DNA of 7,492 nt, taken from Flavobacteriales bacterium UBA6165 (GTDB taxonomy: Bacteria > Bacteroidota > Bacteroidia > Flavobacteriales_D > Crocinitomicaceae). The translations under genes and the position numbers were made by a program. This document shows positions 6,531-7,492 of this stretch, piece by piece. How positions within the stretch are numbered: the stretch's first letter is position 1; each line of letters opens with the position of its first letter. The DNA is taken from positions 1-7,492 of the forward strand of contig DIUF01000001.1 of the NCBI GenBank assembly GCA_002422285.1, read 5' to 3'. The notes under the pieces were generated by a model, which saw only the letters and a program-made list of their open reading frames with translations, was not told the origin of the DNA and ran no database searches.

Positions 6531-7492
6531 ATGGCCGAAAACGAAAACACAAACGTCGATTACAACGAAGAACACATCCGTTCGCTCGATTGGAAAGAAC
6601 ATATCCGCCTACGACCCGGTATGTATATCGGGAAACTCGGCGACGGTGCTGCACCTGACGACGGTATCTACATCCTAATCAAAGAGGTGGTGGACAACTG
6701 TATCGATGAATTTGTGATGGGCAACGGGAAAAAAGTGGAAATTGACATCAAAGATGGGAAAGTCAGCGTTCGCGATTATGGTCGTGGCATTCCACTCGGT
6801 AAAGTGGTGGAAGTGGTTTCCAAAATGAACACGGGCGGTAAATACGACTCCAAAGCTTTTAAGAAATCTGTAGGTTTGAATGGTGTGGGTACAAAAGCCG
6901 TGAATGCGCTTGCTTCCAGTTTTTCGTTGTATTCAGTGCGCGAAGGCGAGCTAAAACGTGCCCAATTCGAACGCGGTGAGTTGGTTCAAGAGTTTCCAAT
7001 CGAAAAAACCAACGAACCTAATGGAACGCTCGTGGAATTTATTCCCGACGAAACCATCTTCAAGAAGTTCACTTTCAAGATGCCTTTCGTGGAGAAAATG
7101 GTGTGGAACTACTGTTACCTCAACCGCGGCTTGGCCATTTACCTCAACGGACAAAAATACCAATCCAAAGATGGTTTGAAAGACCTCTTGGAAAACAATA
7201 TGGATGGCGACCCGCTCTACCCCATCATTCACCTGGAGGGCGAGGACATAGAAATCGCATTCACCCACGGAAGGACCTATGGCGAGGATTATTATTCTTT
7301 TGTGAATGGACAACATACTACCCAAGGAGGGACACACCACAGCGCTTTCCGTGAAGCGGTAGCCAAAGTGATACGCGATTTTTACAACAAAAACTACGAG
7401 CCTTCAGACATCCGACAGTCCATCGTGGCAGCGGTAGCTGTGAAAGTGATAGAACCCGTGTTTGAATCACAGACCAAAACCAAACTCGGTTC
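6531..7492 (+). CDS. parE: DNA topoisomerase IV subunit B, 3'-truncated by window edge
   Basis: ATPase subunit of topoisomerase IV, the type IIA enzyme that decatenates daughter chromosomes together with ParC. The frame is open from the ATG at 6531 to the last base: 320 complete codons of about 620 expected, so the TOPRIM and ParC-contact parts are outside the window. Visible: the N-terminal strap and WKEHIRLRPGMYIGKLG (21-37), GHKL ATPase motif EVVDN (Glu52 catalytic, Asn56 Mg-binding), DYGRGIP (82-88), the ATP lid GLNGVGTKAVNAL (115-127), the transducer domain with FVNGQ and TQGGTHH, and the QTK loop (314-316) whose Lys contacts ATP gamma-phosphate. The start and lid wording match Bacteroidota ParE rather than GyrB, which has a different segment (EAVRKRPAMYIG-like) there. 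No Shine-Dalgarno precedes the ATG; a -7 box lies at 6491-6498. parC would be expected downstream but cannot be seen. Confidence 0.96.
   Translation, partial: MAENENTNVDYNEEHIRSLDWKEHIRLRPGMYIGKLGDGAAPDDGIYILIKEVVDNCIDEFVMGNGKKVEIDIKDGKVSVRDYGRGIPLGKVVEVVSKMNTGGKYDSKAFKKSVGLNGVGTKAVNALASSFSLYSVREGELKRAQFERGELVQEFPIEKTNEPNGTLVEFIPDETIFKKFTFKMPFVEKMVWNYCYLNRGLAIYLNGQKYQSKDGLKDLLENNMDGDPLYPIIHLEGEDIEIAFTHGRTYGEDYYSFVNGQHTTQGGTHHSAFREAVAKVIRDFYNKNYEPSDIRQSIVAAVAVKVIEPVFESQTKTKLG

Noticed and set aside
6496..6678. Small + strand frames overlapping parE (6496-6678, 6958-7179, 7103-7354)
   Set aside because: They are out of frame with a strongly conserved ParE reading frame, and their translations resemble nothing.
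6531..7492. GyrB instead of ParE
   Set aside because: The N-terminal wording (SLDWKEHIRLRPGMYIGKLG, RDYGRGIPLGKVV) is that of Bacteroidota ParE; GyrB has a clearly different segment before PAMYIG.

Overview
The window looks like a chromosomal segment of a Bacteroidota bacterium, most likely a flavobacterium-like lineage. Three things suggest this. The genes lack Shine-Dalgarno sequences. The two candidate promoters match the Bacteroidota -7 consensus TAnnTTTG (5190-5197 and 6491-6498). The topoisomerase IV subunit B at the right edge has the wording typical of that phylum. The DNA is moderately AT-rich, and all seven genes lie on the + strand.

Left part (1-4987): a tightly packed, probably co-transcribed run of five genes. 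It starts with the 3' three-quarters of mgtE (Mg2+ channel/transporter, cut by the window edge). Next come a D-2-hydroxyacid dehydrogenase of the phosphoglycerate-dehydrogenase type (4-nt gap), aspartate-semialdehyde dehydrogenase asd (0-nt gap), an 11-helix Nramp-superfamily transporter (3-nt gap) and an unrecognised exported, possibly lipid-anchored protein (9-nt gap). The Nramp-like protein is the oddest member. Its first helix aligns without gaps to canonical Nramp proteins, but the metal-binding DPGN motif reads GVSH, and the TM6 MPH motif reads MPT. It is therefore unlikely to be a standard Mn2+/Fe2+ importer. The operon pairs two unrelated inorganic-ion transport families with two NAD(P)-dependent dehydrogenases. 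A direct functional link between them is not evident from sequence.

Middle (4988-6404): a 286-bp AT-rich spacer followed by a single gene for an AAA_14/DUF4143 ATPase. The spacer holds a previously unremarked structure: four degenerate copies of a 32-bp unit, each with a CCGTCA (last copy TCGTCA) at exactly 32-bp intervals. The first copy contains a perfect 13-bp inverted repeat. The array ends right at a candidate promoter -7 box and looks like a helically phased operator array for the ATPase gene, although decayed repeat DNA is an alternative. The ATPase keeps its Walker A, Walker B and sensor motifs, a probable winged helix, and a C-terminal D...ExK signature like PD-(D/E)xK nucleases.

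Right part (6405-7492): a 126-bp spacer with a candidate promoter, then the N-terminal half of parE, which runs off the window. No tRNA, rRNA, CRISPR array, IS element or transposase was seen.
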